Under the pieces are notes generated by a model. That model ran no database searches and had not been told where the DNA came from. It saw nothing but the letters and a program-made list of their open reading frames with translations. From Paucibacter sp. DJ2R-2 (GTDB lineage: Bacteria > Pseudomonadota > Gammaproteobacteria > Burkholderiales > Burkholderiaceae_C), in contig NZ_JAJIRT010000002.1 of the NCBI RefSeq assembly GCF_025717675.1, positions 186,001-250,000 of the forward strand: DNA of 64,000 bases. The letters run 5' to 3'. A program made the position numbers and the translations under genes. How positions within the stretch are numbered: the stretch's first letter is position 1; each line of letters opens with the position of its first letter. Of this stretch, positions 43,517 through 51,970 are shown piece after piece.

Positions 43517-44855
43517 GTGCCTGCGCGGCCAGGCCCAGCAGCGCACTGGCCGCCAGCACCCGGGGAACACTCCAGCGCCAGCGGAACAAGGCCCAGGCTG
43601 CGGCCAGCATCAGCGCCGCCGAGAGCGCATCGAAGCGCCCGCCCCAGCCCTGTGGCCAGAGCAGATGCAGGGCAAAGAACAGGGCCAGATTGAGGATGAC
43701 GCCGACCACGGCCGCCGAGATGGCCGTCAGCGGCGCGGTGAAGCCAAGCCGCCCATGGCTGGCTTCGACCAGGGGCCCGCCCGCCAGGATGAAAACAAAA
43801 GAGGGCAGAAAAGTGAACCAGGTCACCACGCCGGCCGCCAGGGCAGCGCCGGCGAACAAGGCATCGGGCCCCAGCACCTGGGCACCCCAGCCGCCGACAA
43901 AGCCGACAAAAGCCACCACCATGACCAGCGGCCCCGGCGTGGTTTCACCCAAGGCCAGGCCGTCCATCATCTGGGCCGCGCTGAGCCATTGCTGCTGCTC
44001 GACCGCCCCCTGGTAGACGTAAGGCAGTACCGCATAGGCGCCGCCAAACGTCAGCAGTGCCGCCTTGCTGAAGAACCAGCCCATCTGGGTCAGCACCCCC
44101 TGTGTGCCGCCCCAGAGCCAGAGCGTCGCCATGCTGAGCAACCACAGGCCCATGCCCAGGCCCAACACCTGAGCCAGGCCGGCGCGCGAAAAGCGCGCAT
44201 GGGCCGGCGTGGGCGTGTGGTCGTCAATCACCGCCGGCCCGGCCTGTGCCAGCTGCGCGCCGCCATGGCTGCCGCCCGTGGCAAAAGCTTCCGGCCGGAT
44301 CCGCCCGCCCAGCCAGCCGGCCAGGGCCGCCGCGGCGATGATCAAAGGGAACGGCAGCTTCAGCGCAAAGATGGCCACAAAGGCCGCCACCGCAATCGCC
44401 CACAGCCAACGATTGCGCAACACCCGCCCGCCGATGCGATGGGCCGCATGCAGCACCAGGGCGGTGACGGCCGGCTTGATGCCGAAGAACAGCCCGGCCA
44501 CCAAAGGCTGCTGGCCATGCACCAGATACAGCCAGGACAAGCCGATCAGCAGCAGCAGAGACGGCAGCACGAACAGCGCTCCGGCCATCAAGCCGCCCCA
44601 GCTGCGGTGCATCAACCAGCCGATGTAGGTGGCCAGCTGCTGGGCCTCGGGGCCGGGCAAGAGCATGCAGTAGTTGAGTGCATGCAGAAAGCGCCGCTCG
44701 CTGATCCAGCGCCGGCGCTCGACCAGCTCCTGGTGCATCAGCGCGATCTGGCCGGCCGGCCCACCAAAGCTCAGGCAGCCCAGCCAGAGCCAGAACTTGA
44801 AGGCTGCCCAGCGGCTCGGAGCTTCGGGCGCCGGTGGCAGCGCTTCGCCGCTCAT
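43509..44855 (-). CDS. chrA: Chromate efflux transporter ChrA
   Basis: 448 residues, the size of a two-half (long) ChrA. Twelve or so membrane segments. The N-terminal half has WLGCLSFGGPAGQIALMH and LLPGPEAQQLATYIGWL, and the C-terminal half repeats them as KAALLTFGGAYAVLPYV and LGETTPGPLVMVV, as expected for the duplicated CHR domain. It exports chromate by proton antiport and gives resistance. The ATG at 44855 overlaps the TGA of the upstream GNAT gene. No chrB regulator is near. Confidence 0.9.
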   Translation of the reverse strand: MSGEALPPAPEAPSRWAAFKFWLWLGCLSFGGPAGQIALMHQELVERRRWISERRFLHALNYCMLLPGPEAQQLATYIGWLMHRSWGGLMAGALFVLPSLLLLIGLSWLYLVHGQQPLVAGLFFGIKPAVTALVLHAAHRIGGRVLRNRWLWAIAVAAFVAIFALKLPFPLIIAAAALAGWLGGRIRPEAFATGGSHGGAQLAQAGPAVIDDHTPTPAHARFSRAGLAQVLGLGMGLWLLSMATLWLWGGTQGVLTQMGWFFSKAALLTFGGAYAVLPYVYQGAVEQQQWLSAAQMMDGLALGETTPGPLVMVVAFVGFVGGWGAQVLGPDALFAGAALAAGVVTWFTFLPSFVFILAGGPLVEASHGRLGFTAPLTAISAAVVGVILNLALFFALHLLWPQGWGGRFDALSAALMLAAAWALFRWRWSVPRVLAASALLGLAAQALS

Positions 44856-45382
44856 GGCGCCGAGCGCGCCAGCCAGGCCGCCCGGTCCATGTCGTAGACC
44901 GAGGTGTCCATGTCGTACCAATGTTCCAGGCCGCGGTAGCTCATGCCCAGCTTCTTCATCACATGGGCCGAGGCCTGGTTGTCGGGGTGGCAGACGGCGC
45001 ACAGCAGCGGCGTCTGCAGCTCGTCAAAAGCAAAGCTGGCCATGCGCTGCGCAGCCTCGGAACCCAGACCTTGGCCCCAACGGTCCTGGCGCAGGCGCCA
45101 GCCGATCTCCAGAGGCTGGGCCCGGTCGCGACCCAGATGCTGGATGCAGCCCGCGCCCAAGACCTGGCCCGTCGCCAGGTCCAGAAAGCTCCACCAGGAA
45201 TAGCCCAGCTCCGCCCAGCGCGCCTGCACCCGCGCGATCATGTCCTCGGTCTCTTGGAGGGTCTCGCCGCGCCCGGTGATGTAGCGCATCACCGCCGGGT
45301 CGCGGTTCATGTCATGCAGGCCCTGCAAGTGTTCAGGGCTGCAGGGTTCCAGGCGCAGGCGGGCGGTGTGAAGAACAGTCAT
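44852..45382 (-). CDS. RimJ/RimL-like GNAT acetyltransferase
   Basis: 176 residues from ATG 45382. Begins MTVLHTARLRLEPCSPEHL, the typical start of the RimJ/RimL group, with EIGWRLRQDRWGQGLGSEAA for acetyl-CoA binding and NQASAHVMKKLGM near the end. It probably acetylates an amino group of a protein or small molecule. Translationally coupled to chrA downstream (ATGA). No functional link to chromate is evident. Confidence 0.85.
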   Translation of the reverse strand: MTVLHTARLRLEPCSPEHLQGLHDMNRDPAVMRYITGRGETLQETEDMIARVQARWAELGYSWWSFLDLATGQVLGAGCIQHLGRDRAQPLEIGWRLRQDRWGQGLGSEAAQRMASFAFDELQTPLLCAVCHPDNQASAHVMKKLGMSYRGLEHWYDMDTSVYDMDRAAWLARSAP

Positions 45383-45467
45383 GGTGCGGACAGGAGGCGA
45401 TGAAGAATGTGGCCCGCAGTCTAGCCAGCCGCCCATGACAATCCGAAAGACAGCCGGCTGGATAGCC

Positions 45468-46313
45468 TCAGTCCCCGCTGAACAAGGCTTCTGCCTCGCC
45501 GAAACCATAGAAGCGCTCGCCCATGGCCTGCCAACTGCCCTTCTGCAAAGCCTCACGGCCCATATCGCGCAGCAAGCCCATGACGCTGAGCATGGGGCAG
45601 ACGCCCAGACTGACGCGCTGCGCCCCGGCGGCAAACAAGTCGGCCGCGCCAGGCGCCCCGGGCATGGCCATCAGGCTCAAGGGCCCGCCGAGCCCGCTGG
45701 CCAAGGTGCGGATCATGCTCAGGTCCAGCAGACCGGGCACGAACACCATGTCCGCGCCGGCCGCCAGATAGGCGCGGCCGCGCGCCAGCGTCAGGGCCAG
45801 GTGCTGCTCGATGTCCGCGCCTTCGGCGAGCAAAAAGCTGTCGCAGCGCGCATTGATCCACAGCGGCAAGCCGCTGCGATCGGCCGCCGCCCTGGCGGCC
45901 ACCAGGCGCTGGCCTTGCTCGGCCGGCGAGTACAGGCCGCTGCCAGCCGATCCGTGCCGGCGGTCCTCCAAATTGACACCGACCGCACCGGCGGCAATGG
46001 CCGCCTCGACCGACAAGGCCACCGCCTCGGGGGCGGCACCGTAGCCGGCCTCGATATCGGCCGTCAGCGGCAGGTGCACGGCGGCGGAGATGGCGGCGAC
46101 CTGGGCCAGCATGGCTTCGCGACCCATCAGCTCGGCATCGCCGAGGCCATGGGCATAGGCGATGGCGCCGCTGCTCGTGCCCAGCGCAGCAAAGCCTTCC
46201 TGCTCGAACACGCGGGCGCTGGCAATGTCCCAGGCATTGGCGAGCAGCAGGCCGCCCTGGCGGTTCAAGGCGGCAAAGCGCTGGGCGCGTTGAGTTTGTT
46301 CTTGGTGATTCAT
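45468..46313 (-). CDS. Isocitrate lyase/PEP mutase superfamily protein
   Basis: 281 residues from ATG 46313. TIM-barrel with LLLANAWDIASARVFEQEGF, GTSSGAIAYAHGLGD, ADIEAGYG and VGVNLEDRRHGS. The last resembles the EDK-type loop of PEP mutases, but the mutase-specific Lys and following residues are missing. This subgroup usually consists of oxaloacetate decarboxylase- or 2-methylisocitrate lyase-like enzymes of unclear substrate. It is not part of the phosphonate genes elsewhere in the window. Confidence 0.82.
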   Translation of the reverse strand: MNHQEQTQRAQRFAALNRQGGLLLANAWDIASARVFEQEGFAALGTSSGAIAYAHGLGDAELMGREAMLAQVAAISAAVHLPLTADIEAGYGAAPEAVALSVEAAIAAGAVGVNLEDRRHGSAGSGLYSPAEQGQRLVAARAAADRSGLPLWINARCDSFLLAEGADIEQHLALTLARGRAYLAAGADMVFVPGLLDLSMIRTLASGLGGPLSLMAMPGAPGAADLFAAGAQRVSLGVCPMLSVMGLLRDMGREALQKGSWQAMGERFYGFGEAEALFSGD

Positions 46314-46465
46314 GGCAACTCGATTCATCAGAGCGAAGACAAAGAAGCCGCCATGGTGTCGAGATCTGGGGAGGCTGGCTCGCGCTTTTCGGCCATGAAC
46401 GTCGGCCGACGTTGTTGTCCGAAAACCGCCAGCCGCGGGCCCTGCCCACGCCCGAGAATGGCACC

Positions 46466-47977
46466 ATGGACCTGCCCCTGGACCCCGACAGCTGCTACCG
46501 CGCACTCGCCAGCCGTGATGCGCGCTTTGACGGCCGCTTCTTCATCGCCGTGCGCAGCACCCGCATTTATTGCCGGCCGATCTGCCCGGCGCCCACGGCC
46601 AAGCGCGAGAACGTCAGCTTCTACGCCACGGCGGCTGCAGCCCAGGAAACCGGCTACCGCCCTTGCCTGCGCTGCCGGCCCGAGGCCGCGCCCGACTCCG
46701 GCGCCTGGCTGGGCGTGGCCAACAGCGGACATTCCCATGCAGTGAGCCGCGCCCTGGGCCTGATCGAGATGGGCGCGCTCGATGAGGCCGGCGTGGCGGC
46801 GCTGGCCGAACGCTTAGGCCTGGGCGAGCGCCAACTGCGGCGCCTGTTCGCCGAGCATGTCGGCGCCTCACCGCTGGCCGTGGCGCAGACGCGGCGCGTG
46901 CTGCTGGCCCAGCAGCTGCTGCGCGAAAGCGCCCTGCCCTTGACCGAGATCGCCTTCGCCTCCGGCTTCGGCAGCATCCGCCGCTTCAACGAGGTTTTCC
47001 AGACCCTGTTCAAACGCCCGCCCAGCGAGCTGCGCCACGGGCCCGGTGCCCGGCTGGCGCCGGGCCGCGCCGGCGAGGTCAGCCTGCTGCTGCGCTACCG
47101 GCCGCCCTATGACTGGCCGGCCATGCTGGGCTTTCTGCGGGCCCGCGCCATCCCGGGCATGGAGCAGGTCGATGACGAAGAGTGCGGTCGTTATGCACGC
47201 AGCTTTTCCCTGGCTGGACGGCAAGGGACCTTGAGCGTCAGCCATGCGCCTCAGCAGCAGGCGCTGCAGGTCAGCGTGCGCTGCGAACACCTGGCCGTGC
47301 TGCCCCTGGTGATCGCGCGCCTGCGCCGTCAATTCGATCTGGCCGCCGACCCCGAGCTGATCGCCGCCCAGCTGGGCGCCCACGATGGGCTGATGGCCGG
47401 CCTGGTGCAGCGCCGCCCGGGTCTGCGCGTGCCCGGCTGCTGGGACGGCTTCGAACTGGCCCTGCGCGCCGTGCTGGGCCAGCAGATCACGGTCGGCGCC
47501 GCCATCCAGCTGGCGACCAAGCTGCTGGCCCGCTACGGCGAGCCCCTGCAGAACGTAGCCCCCGAACAGCCGTCTTTGCAGTGCCTGTTCCCTCGGGCTG
47601 AGGCCCTGGCCGGCCAGGACCTCAGCCACCTGGGCATGCCACGCAGCCGCGCCGCCACCTTGTCCGGCGTGGCCGCCGCCAGCCTGGCCGACCCGGGCCT
47701 GTTCGAACGCCAGGCCAGCCTGGAAGACGCCTTGGCCCGCTGGCGCGCCCTGCCCGGCATCGGCGATTGGACGGCCCAGTACATCGCCCTGCGCCAGCTG
47801 CGCGAGCCCGATGCCTTTCCGGCGGCCGATGTGGGCCTGATGCAAGCGATTGAACGGCTGGAAGGCAGCCGGCCCGATGCCAAGCAACTGACCAGCCGCG
47901 CCCAGGCCTGGCGACCCTGGCGTGCCTATGCGGCCCAGCATCTGTGGGCCGAGCTGGCAGAGCAGGCGCCGCGCTGA
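46466..47977 (+). CDS. alkA: Ada/AlkA fusion: methyl-phosphotriester sensor plus DNA-3-methyladenine glycosylase
   Basis: 503 residues. The N-terminal Ada zinc domain has Cys36, Cys40, Cys67 and Cys70 with the standard 4/27/3 spacing. Next comes an AraC-type helix-turn-helix (about 85-190). The rest is AlkA: N-terminal strand domain, then an HhH-GPD domain with LPGIGDWTAQYIALR and catalytic Asp455 in FPAADVGLMQ. It likely both senses alkylation at DNA phosphates and removes alkylated bases. It lacks the C-terminal Ada methyltransferase with PCHR; no separate ogt gene is near. Start at ATG 46466. Confidence 0.92.
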   Translation: MDLPLDPDSCYRALASRDARFDGRFFIAVRSTRIYCRPICPAPTAKRENVSFYATAAAAQETGYRPCLRCRPEAAPDSGAWLGVANSGHSHAVSRALGLIEMGALDEAGVAALAERLGLGERQLRRLFAEHVGASPLAVAQTRRVLLAQQLLRESALPLTEIAFASGFGSIRRFNEVFQTLFKRPPSELRHGPGARLAPGRAGEVSLLLRYRPPYDWPAMLGFLRARAIPGMEQVDDEECGRYARSFSLAGRQGTLSVSHAPQQQALQVSVRCEHLAVLPLVIARLRRQFDLAADPELIAAQLGAHDGLMAGLVQRRPGLRVPGCWDGFELALRAVLGQQITVGAAIQLATKLLARYGEPLQNVAPEQPSLQCLFPRAEALAGQDLSHLGMPRSRAATLSGVAAASLADPGLFERQASLEDALARWRALPGIGDWTAQYIALRQLREPDAFPAADVGLMQAIERLEGSRPDAKQLTSRAQAWRPWRAYAAQHLWAELAEQAPR

Positions 47978-48169
47978 AGGTCGATCGCTTCCCTTGTCAG
48001 TCCGCTGCGGACCACCCGAGCTAACCCGCTGTCAAGATTGACAGCTACAAGCCTGTTCCAAGCCATTCAAGAATGCGCTCTGCCGCCGGAACAGCGGTGG
48101 CACTCACACCCCCGGCAGCCACAAGCCAGCCCGGGGCTGAATCGCAATTTGGACAAGGCAAGGGACACG

Positions 48170-49729
48170 ATGTTGTTGCGACAAGGATGGAAGGCCAGGC
48201 CGCTGGCCCGACGTTGGCGGGCGCCCATGGCGCCGGCGGCCGGGCAGGAAGACGGCCGCGCCGCCGCGCTGGACTGGGGCCCGCTGCGGCAACGCTGGCA
48301 GGGGCGCATCTTCACGGCCGAAGAGATGGCCGAGGCCGGCCTGGGCAAAGCGCTGGCGGCCGGAGGGCGGCCCCTGCCCCTGCCCGCAGTCTGCCTGCGC
48401 GCACGCAGCGAATGCGATGTACGGCGCGCGCTTGAGTTCCTGCAGCGCCACGAGCTGCCCTTCGCCCTGCGCAGCGGCGGCCACTGCCTGGCCGACCTGT
48501 CCAGCCACGCGGAGCTGGTGCTGGACTTGAGCGAGCTGCGCCGTCTGGCCTGGGACGCACGCGGCCTGCAGGCGGGGCCGGGCGTCAGCACCGCCGAGCT
48601 GAGTGGCTTCCTGACCTCACGCGGCCAGCTCCTGCCCAGCGGCAACTGCCCCGCCGTCAGCCTCGGCGGCCAGGCGCTGAGTGGCGGCTTCGGGCTGATG
48701 GGGCGGCGGGACGGCCTGGTCTGCGACCAGGTCCAGGCCCTACGTATGGTCACAGCCGGCGGCGAACTGCTGGAGGTGAATACCGAGCAGAACCGCGACC
48801 TGTTTTGGGCCCTGCGCGGCGCGGGCGCGGGCCAGTTCGGGGTCGTCACCGAGCTTCATTTGCGCACCCAGACGGCCCAGGCCATGAATGTGGTTCACGG
48901 CTGCTGGCCCTTGACCGAGGCGGCCGCGCTGATCGCCCTGTGGCAGGAGCTGGCGCCGGGCGCCGACCCGCGCGTCAATCTGCAACTGGCCATTCTTGCC
49001 GGTCGGCCGGCCGGGCATGGCGGTGGCAGCGGCCAGCCCCAGGTCGAGCTCTTCGGTGCGGTGCTGGCCGAAGCGGCCGAGGTGCCGGCCTTGCTGGCCC
49101 CTTGGCAGCGCGCCCTGGGCCGGCTGGCCGAGACTTTGTGCGAATGGCGCCTGCCTGCCGCAGCGGCGGCCAGTTATCTTTGCGGCCGCCTGGACCGGCG
49201 CTGTGAACCGGCCTGGCAAGCGGACCCGCCCTTCCCGGCCCATGGCTACCAGTTCACCCGTTCAGGCTTTTTCGAACAGGCCTTGTCGCGCGCCGCCATC
49301 GCCGGCTTGATCGAGCAATTCGCTGCCGGGCGCCCGGCGGCACAACAACGCGAGTTGTCCTTCATCCCCTGGGCCGGCGCCTATGCCCAGGACCTGGGCA
49401 CTCCGGGCAGCTCCTTTGCTCACCGGCAGGCTCACTTCATGGTCCGCCACACTGCGGTGCTGGGCCCGAGCGCACAGGCCGCCGACTGCGAGCGGGCCAG
49501 GGCCTGGGCCGACGAATCCCGGGCCTGCATCGCACCGTTCGGCAACGGCCATGTCTACCAAGGTTTCGCCGAAACCGACTTGGAGGACTGGGACCAGGCC
49601 TACTACGGCGCCGCCCTTCCCCGGCTGCGCGCCATCAAGGCCCGCCACGATCCGGGCCTTTTGTTCCGGCACGCGCAGAGCATCGAGCCCGATGCAGGGC
49701 AGGACGAAGCGGCGCCGCTGCCCGCCTGA
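48170..49729 (+). CDS. FAD-linked oxidase, berberine-bridge type
   Basis: 519 residues from ATG 48170, preceded by AAGGGA; a TTG far upstream (48038) is unlikely. PCMH-type FAD domain: RSGGH with His105 is the usual 8-alpha histidyl attachment site, and SGNCPAVSLGG with Cys160 is at the place of the second, cysteinyl link of bicovalent flavoenzymes. The C-terminal BBE segment NGHVYQGFAETDLEDWDQAYYG binds the substrate side. Substrates of related enzymes are sugars or alkaloid-like compounds. No signal peptide is evident. It stands alone, convergent with catB. Confidence 0.83.
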   Translation: MLLRQGWKARPLARRWRAPMAPAAGQEDGRAAALDWGPLRQRWQGRIFTAEEMAEAGLGKALAAGGRPLPLPAVCLRARSECDVRRALEFLQRHELPFALRSGGHCLADLSSHAELVLDLSELRRLAWDARGLQAGPGVSTAELSGFLTSRGQLLPSGNCPAVSLGGQALSGGFGLMGRRDGLVCDQVQALRMVTAGGELLEVNTEQNRDLFWALRGAGAGQFGVVTELHLRTQTAQAMNVVHGCWPLTEAAALIALWQELAPGADPRVNLQLAILAGRPAGHGGGSGQPQVELFGAVLAEAAEVPALLAPWQRALGRLAETLCEWRLPAAAAASYLCGRLDRRCEPAWQADPPFPAHGYQFTRSGFFEQALSRAAIAGLIEQFAAGRPAAQQRELSFIPWAGAYAQDLGTPGSSFAHRQAHFMVRHTAVLGPSAQAADCERARAWADESRACIAPFGNGHVYQGFAETDLEDWDQAYYGAALPRLRAIKARHDPGLLFRHAQSIEPDAGQDEAAPLPA

Positions 49730-49752
49730 AATGACGCTGGGGCGGGCCTGCT

Positions 49753-50391
49753 TCAGCGCCCCTCGACCTGCTGGCGCCAATGCTGGTGCAGCGCCTCGAT
49801 CTGATTCGAGCACAGCAAGGCCATCGCGGCCTCAATGGCTTCGATCGGCCAGTCCCACCACTGCATCTCCAGCAGCATGGCGATCTGCGCGTCGGAGAAG
49901 CGCTTCTTGATCGGCTTGGCGGGGTTGCCGCCGACGATGGCATAGGGTTCCACGTCCTGGGTGACCAGGGCACGGCTGGCGATCACGGCACCATGACCGA
50001 TGTGAACGCCGGCCATGATCATGGCCTCGGTGCCGATCCAGACATCGCTGCCGATCACGGTGTCCCCGCTCTTGCGAAAGGCATCGAGCGCGCCCGCGAA
50101 CGCCGGCTCTTCCTTCATGTAGAAAAAGGGGAAGGACGTGACCCAGTCATGGCGATGGCCTTGATTGCCGGCCATGACGAACGAAGCCCCGGACCCGATG
50201 GAACAGAAGCTGCCGATGATGAGCTGGTCGTCGCCGTTCACTTCGGGTGAGAGGTAGCGCGCGCAGTCGTCAAAGGCGTGCCCGTGGTAGTAGCCGGAGT
50301 AGTAGCTGTAGCGCCCGGCCTTGATATTGGGGTTCTTCACCTGCTCGCTGAGCGGTTTGCCTTTGAAGGGGCTGTCGAAGTAGTTGCTCAT
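49753..50391 (-). CDS. catB: Type B chloramphenicol O-acetyltransferase-like protein
   Basis: 212 residues. Begins [20 protein letters not shown] and continues [45 protein letters not shown] and [28 protein letters not shown]. These are hallmarks of CatB/xenobiotic acetyltransferases, including the His of the catalytic loop in NQGHRHDW. A left-handed beta-helix trimer is expected. The chromosomal position and lack of integron or transposon features suggest an intrinsic gene; activity on chloramphenicol is not proven. The start is ATG 50391. Confidence 0.88.
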   Translation of the reverse strand: MSNYFDSPFKGKPLSEQVKNPNIKAGRYSYYSGYYHGHAFDDCARYLSPEVNGDDQLIIGSFCSIGSGASFVMAGNQGHRHDWVTSFPFFYMKEEPAFAGALDAFRKSGDTVIGSDVWIGTEAMIMAGVHIGHGAVIASRALVTQDVEPYAIVGGNPAKPIKKRFSDAQIAMLLEMQWWDWPIEAIEAAMALLCSNQIEALHQHWRQQVEGR

Positions 50392-50490
50392 GACGGGCTC
50401 GGACACAGTTCTTCGGTGAATGGGCGAAAGGCTGCAGAGCGCGGCCAAACAGACAAGCGGCACTGTAGCCCCGCCCGAACGCCCTAGGCC

Positions 50491-50519
50491 CAAAAGAAAG
50501 GGCAGCCCGCAGGCTGCCC
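50491..50519 (-). terminator. Intrinsic terminator downstream of the telA operon
   Basis: On the minus strand an 8-bp stem (GGGCAGCC/GGCTGCCC, 50500-50507 with 50512-50519) with a CGCA loop is followed by TTTCTTTTG. It would end the transcript of the four-gene telA operon, about 240 bp past telA and after the tandem repeats, and lies upstream of catB. Confidence 0.7.
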
Positions 50520-50584
50520 ATGGTGAAGCACCGACTCTGACGCAGGCTCAGCTGCCGCGAAGGGCCAGCAACAAAGGCTCGATC

Positions 50585-50619
50585 TCGTGAGTCGTGAGTC
50601 GTGAGTCGTGAGTCGTGAG
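50585..50619. repeat. Five TCGTGAG tandem repeats (7 bp)
   Basis: Five perfect copies of TCGTGAG run head to tail (35 bp) in the 367-bp non-coding stretch between catB and telA. A second, unrelated array follows at 50661. Such perfect short arrays are rare in this GC-rich window and may vary between strains. Confidence 0.85.
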
Positions 50620-50660
50620 GAGCGTAAACCGCTCTGCCGCTCCGCCGTCAACCCGCTTCA

Positions 50661-50769
50661 CCATTCACCATTCACCATTCACCTGTTCACCTGTTCACCT
50701 GTTCACCTGTTCACCTGTTCACCTGTTCACCTGTTCACCTGTTCACCTATCCACCTGTTCACCCATTCA
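50661..50769. repeat. CCATTCA/CCTGTTCA tandem array reaching into the telA stop codon
   Basis: Three 7-bp units CCATTCA (50661-50681) are followed by eight perfect 8-bp units CCTGTTCA (50682-50745), one variant CCTATCCA, one more perfect unit and CCCATTCA. The telA stop codon (50759-50761, minus strand) lies within the ninth perfect unit. Read on the minus strand, each unit supplies TGA, and the 8-bp step shifts the frame, so all frames are closed. The array could change telA 3' structure when its length varies. Confidence 0.9.
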
Positions 50770-51970
50770 CTTCCCCACCGCCCCCCGCCGCCTCCCGCGC
50801 CCTTTGCTGCCGCACCCGGTCCACATAGGTCTCGGCGCGCGCCAGCTCGGTTTTCAAGATGGCGTTGTTCTGGCCCATGACGTCGATGGCCTTGGCGCGG
50901 AAGTTGTCCATCGCGTCCATGGCCTGGAAGGTCTGGTTGAACATCTCTTTCATCTTGTCGATGCCGAGCATGGGGTTCTGCGCGAACTGGGTGGTTTGCT
51001 CGACATGCTGGTTGAGCGCGCGGCCGGTCTCGCTGATCAGATTGCCGATGGTGGCGTTCACACCTTGCAGCATCTCCATCACCTGAATCTGATTGCCGGT
51101 GGCGCGCGCCACGGTCTGAGCCACGGCCAGGGCGCTCATGCCGGTGGTGGCGACACGGGTGCAGCCATTGATCATTTCTCGGCCGGTTTTCTTCAGCACA
51201 TCAAGAGCCAGATAACCATTCACACAGACGGCTTGCTGGGTCTGGATGTCCTGGAGGTTCTGGCGCGCATAGAACAGCACTTCCTGGCGCAAGGCATGGG
51301 CGCGAGTCGGGTCGCTCAGCTCCAGGGCCTGCACCTTGTCGGCCAGCTGGCTGTCCAGGGCGCCGGCAAAGCGCGCGGCGGCGGCGAGCTTCTGCATCGC
51401 GTCCCAGAGCTTGGCGCGGGTGGCCTCGATGTCGACCACATCTTTTTGCATGTCGTCGCGGGCCGCATAGAGCTGGCCCATCGAGGTCTTGAGCTGCTCG
51501 GCCGCGCTCTGGTACTTGCGGAAATAGGCCTCCAGCTTGTTGCCGAAGGGAATGATGCCCAGCAGCTTGCGCGGCTGCAGCAAGTCGCCGTCGGCGCCGG
51601 GGTTCAGTTCATCGAGCTGGGCGCGGATGTCGGCAATCGCCTTGTAGGCCGGCGTGTCCTCGATGCCGGCGAAATTGCGATTCATGAAGCGGCCCTGCAT
51701 CAGCGAGGACGCATTGGAGATTTCCTCCTTGCCCAGGGCGAAAGCGCTGTCCAGGCGCTGCTTGAAGGCGTCGGAATGCAGGTCTTCGCTGGCCAGGGCG
51801 TCGATGAAGCGCAGCACCTGGGCGTCGACCTGCTGGGCCAGCTCGGGCTTCAGGGGCACGGCCTCGCGCGTGGCCTCGGCGGCCACCGGGTGGATGACCT
51901 CGGGAGGCTGCAGCTGGAAGGCCGGAGCGGCTGTTGTGGTGCTGGTGCTCGTGTTGGACGGCGTGTTCAT
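50759..51970 (-). CDS. telA: TelA family (toxic anion resistance) protein
   Basis: 403 residues. The TelA core spans about 60-385 and is strongly helical: FMNRNFAGIEDTPAYKAIADIRAQLDELNP, LLGIIPFGNKLEAYFRKYQSA and TTGMSALAVAQTVARATGNQIQVMEMLQ. The first 40 residues are Thr/Ala/Pro-rich. TelA-like proteins occur with tellurite-resistance or stress loci; the molecular role is unresolved. Here it is the last gene of an operon in which every gene overlaps the next by 4 bp (SBP, SBP-VWA, XpaC-like, telA). No membrane segment. Confidence 0.9.
   Translation of the reverse strand: MNTPSNTSTSTTTAAPAFQLQPPEVIHPVAAEATREAVPLKPELAQQVDAQVLRFIDALASEDLHSDAFKQRLDSAFALGKEEISNASSLMQGRFMNRNFAGIEDTPAYKAIADIRAQLDELNPGADGDLLQPRKLLGIIPFGNKLEAYFRKYQSAAEQLKTSMGQLYAARDDMQKDVVDIEATRAKLWDAMQKLAAAARFAGALDSQLADKVQALELSDPTRAHALRQEVLFYARQNLQDIQTQQAVCVNGYLALDVLKKTGREMINGCTRVATTGMSALAVAQTVARATGNQIQVMEMLQGVNATIGNLISETGRALNQHVEQTTQFAQNPMLGIDKMKEMFNQTFQAMDAMDNFRAKAIDVMGQNNAILKTELARAETYVDRVRQQRAREAAGGGGEVNG

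Noticed and set aside
45468-46313. PEP mutase starting phosphonate biosynthesis
   Set aside because: The EDK-type mutase loop is not conserved and no phosphonopyruvate decarboxylase gene is near; only catabolic phn genes occur in the window.
50661-50769. CRISPR array
   Set aside because: Units are 7-8 bp without spacers and there are no cas genes; it is a simple tandem repeat.
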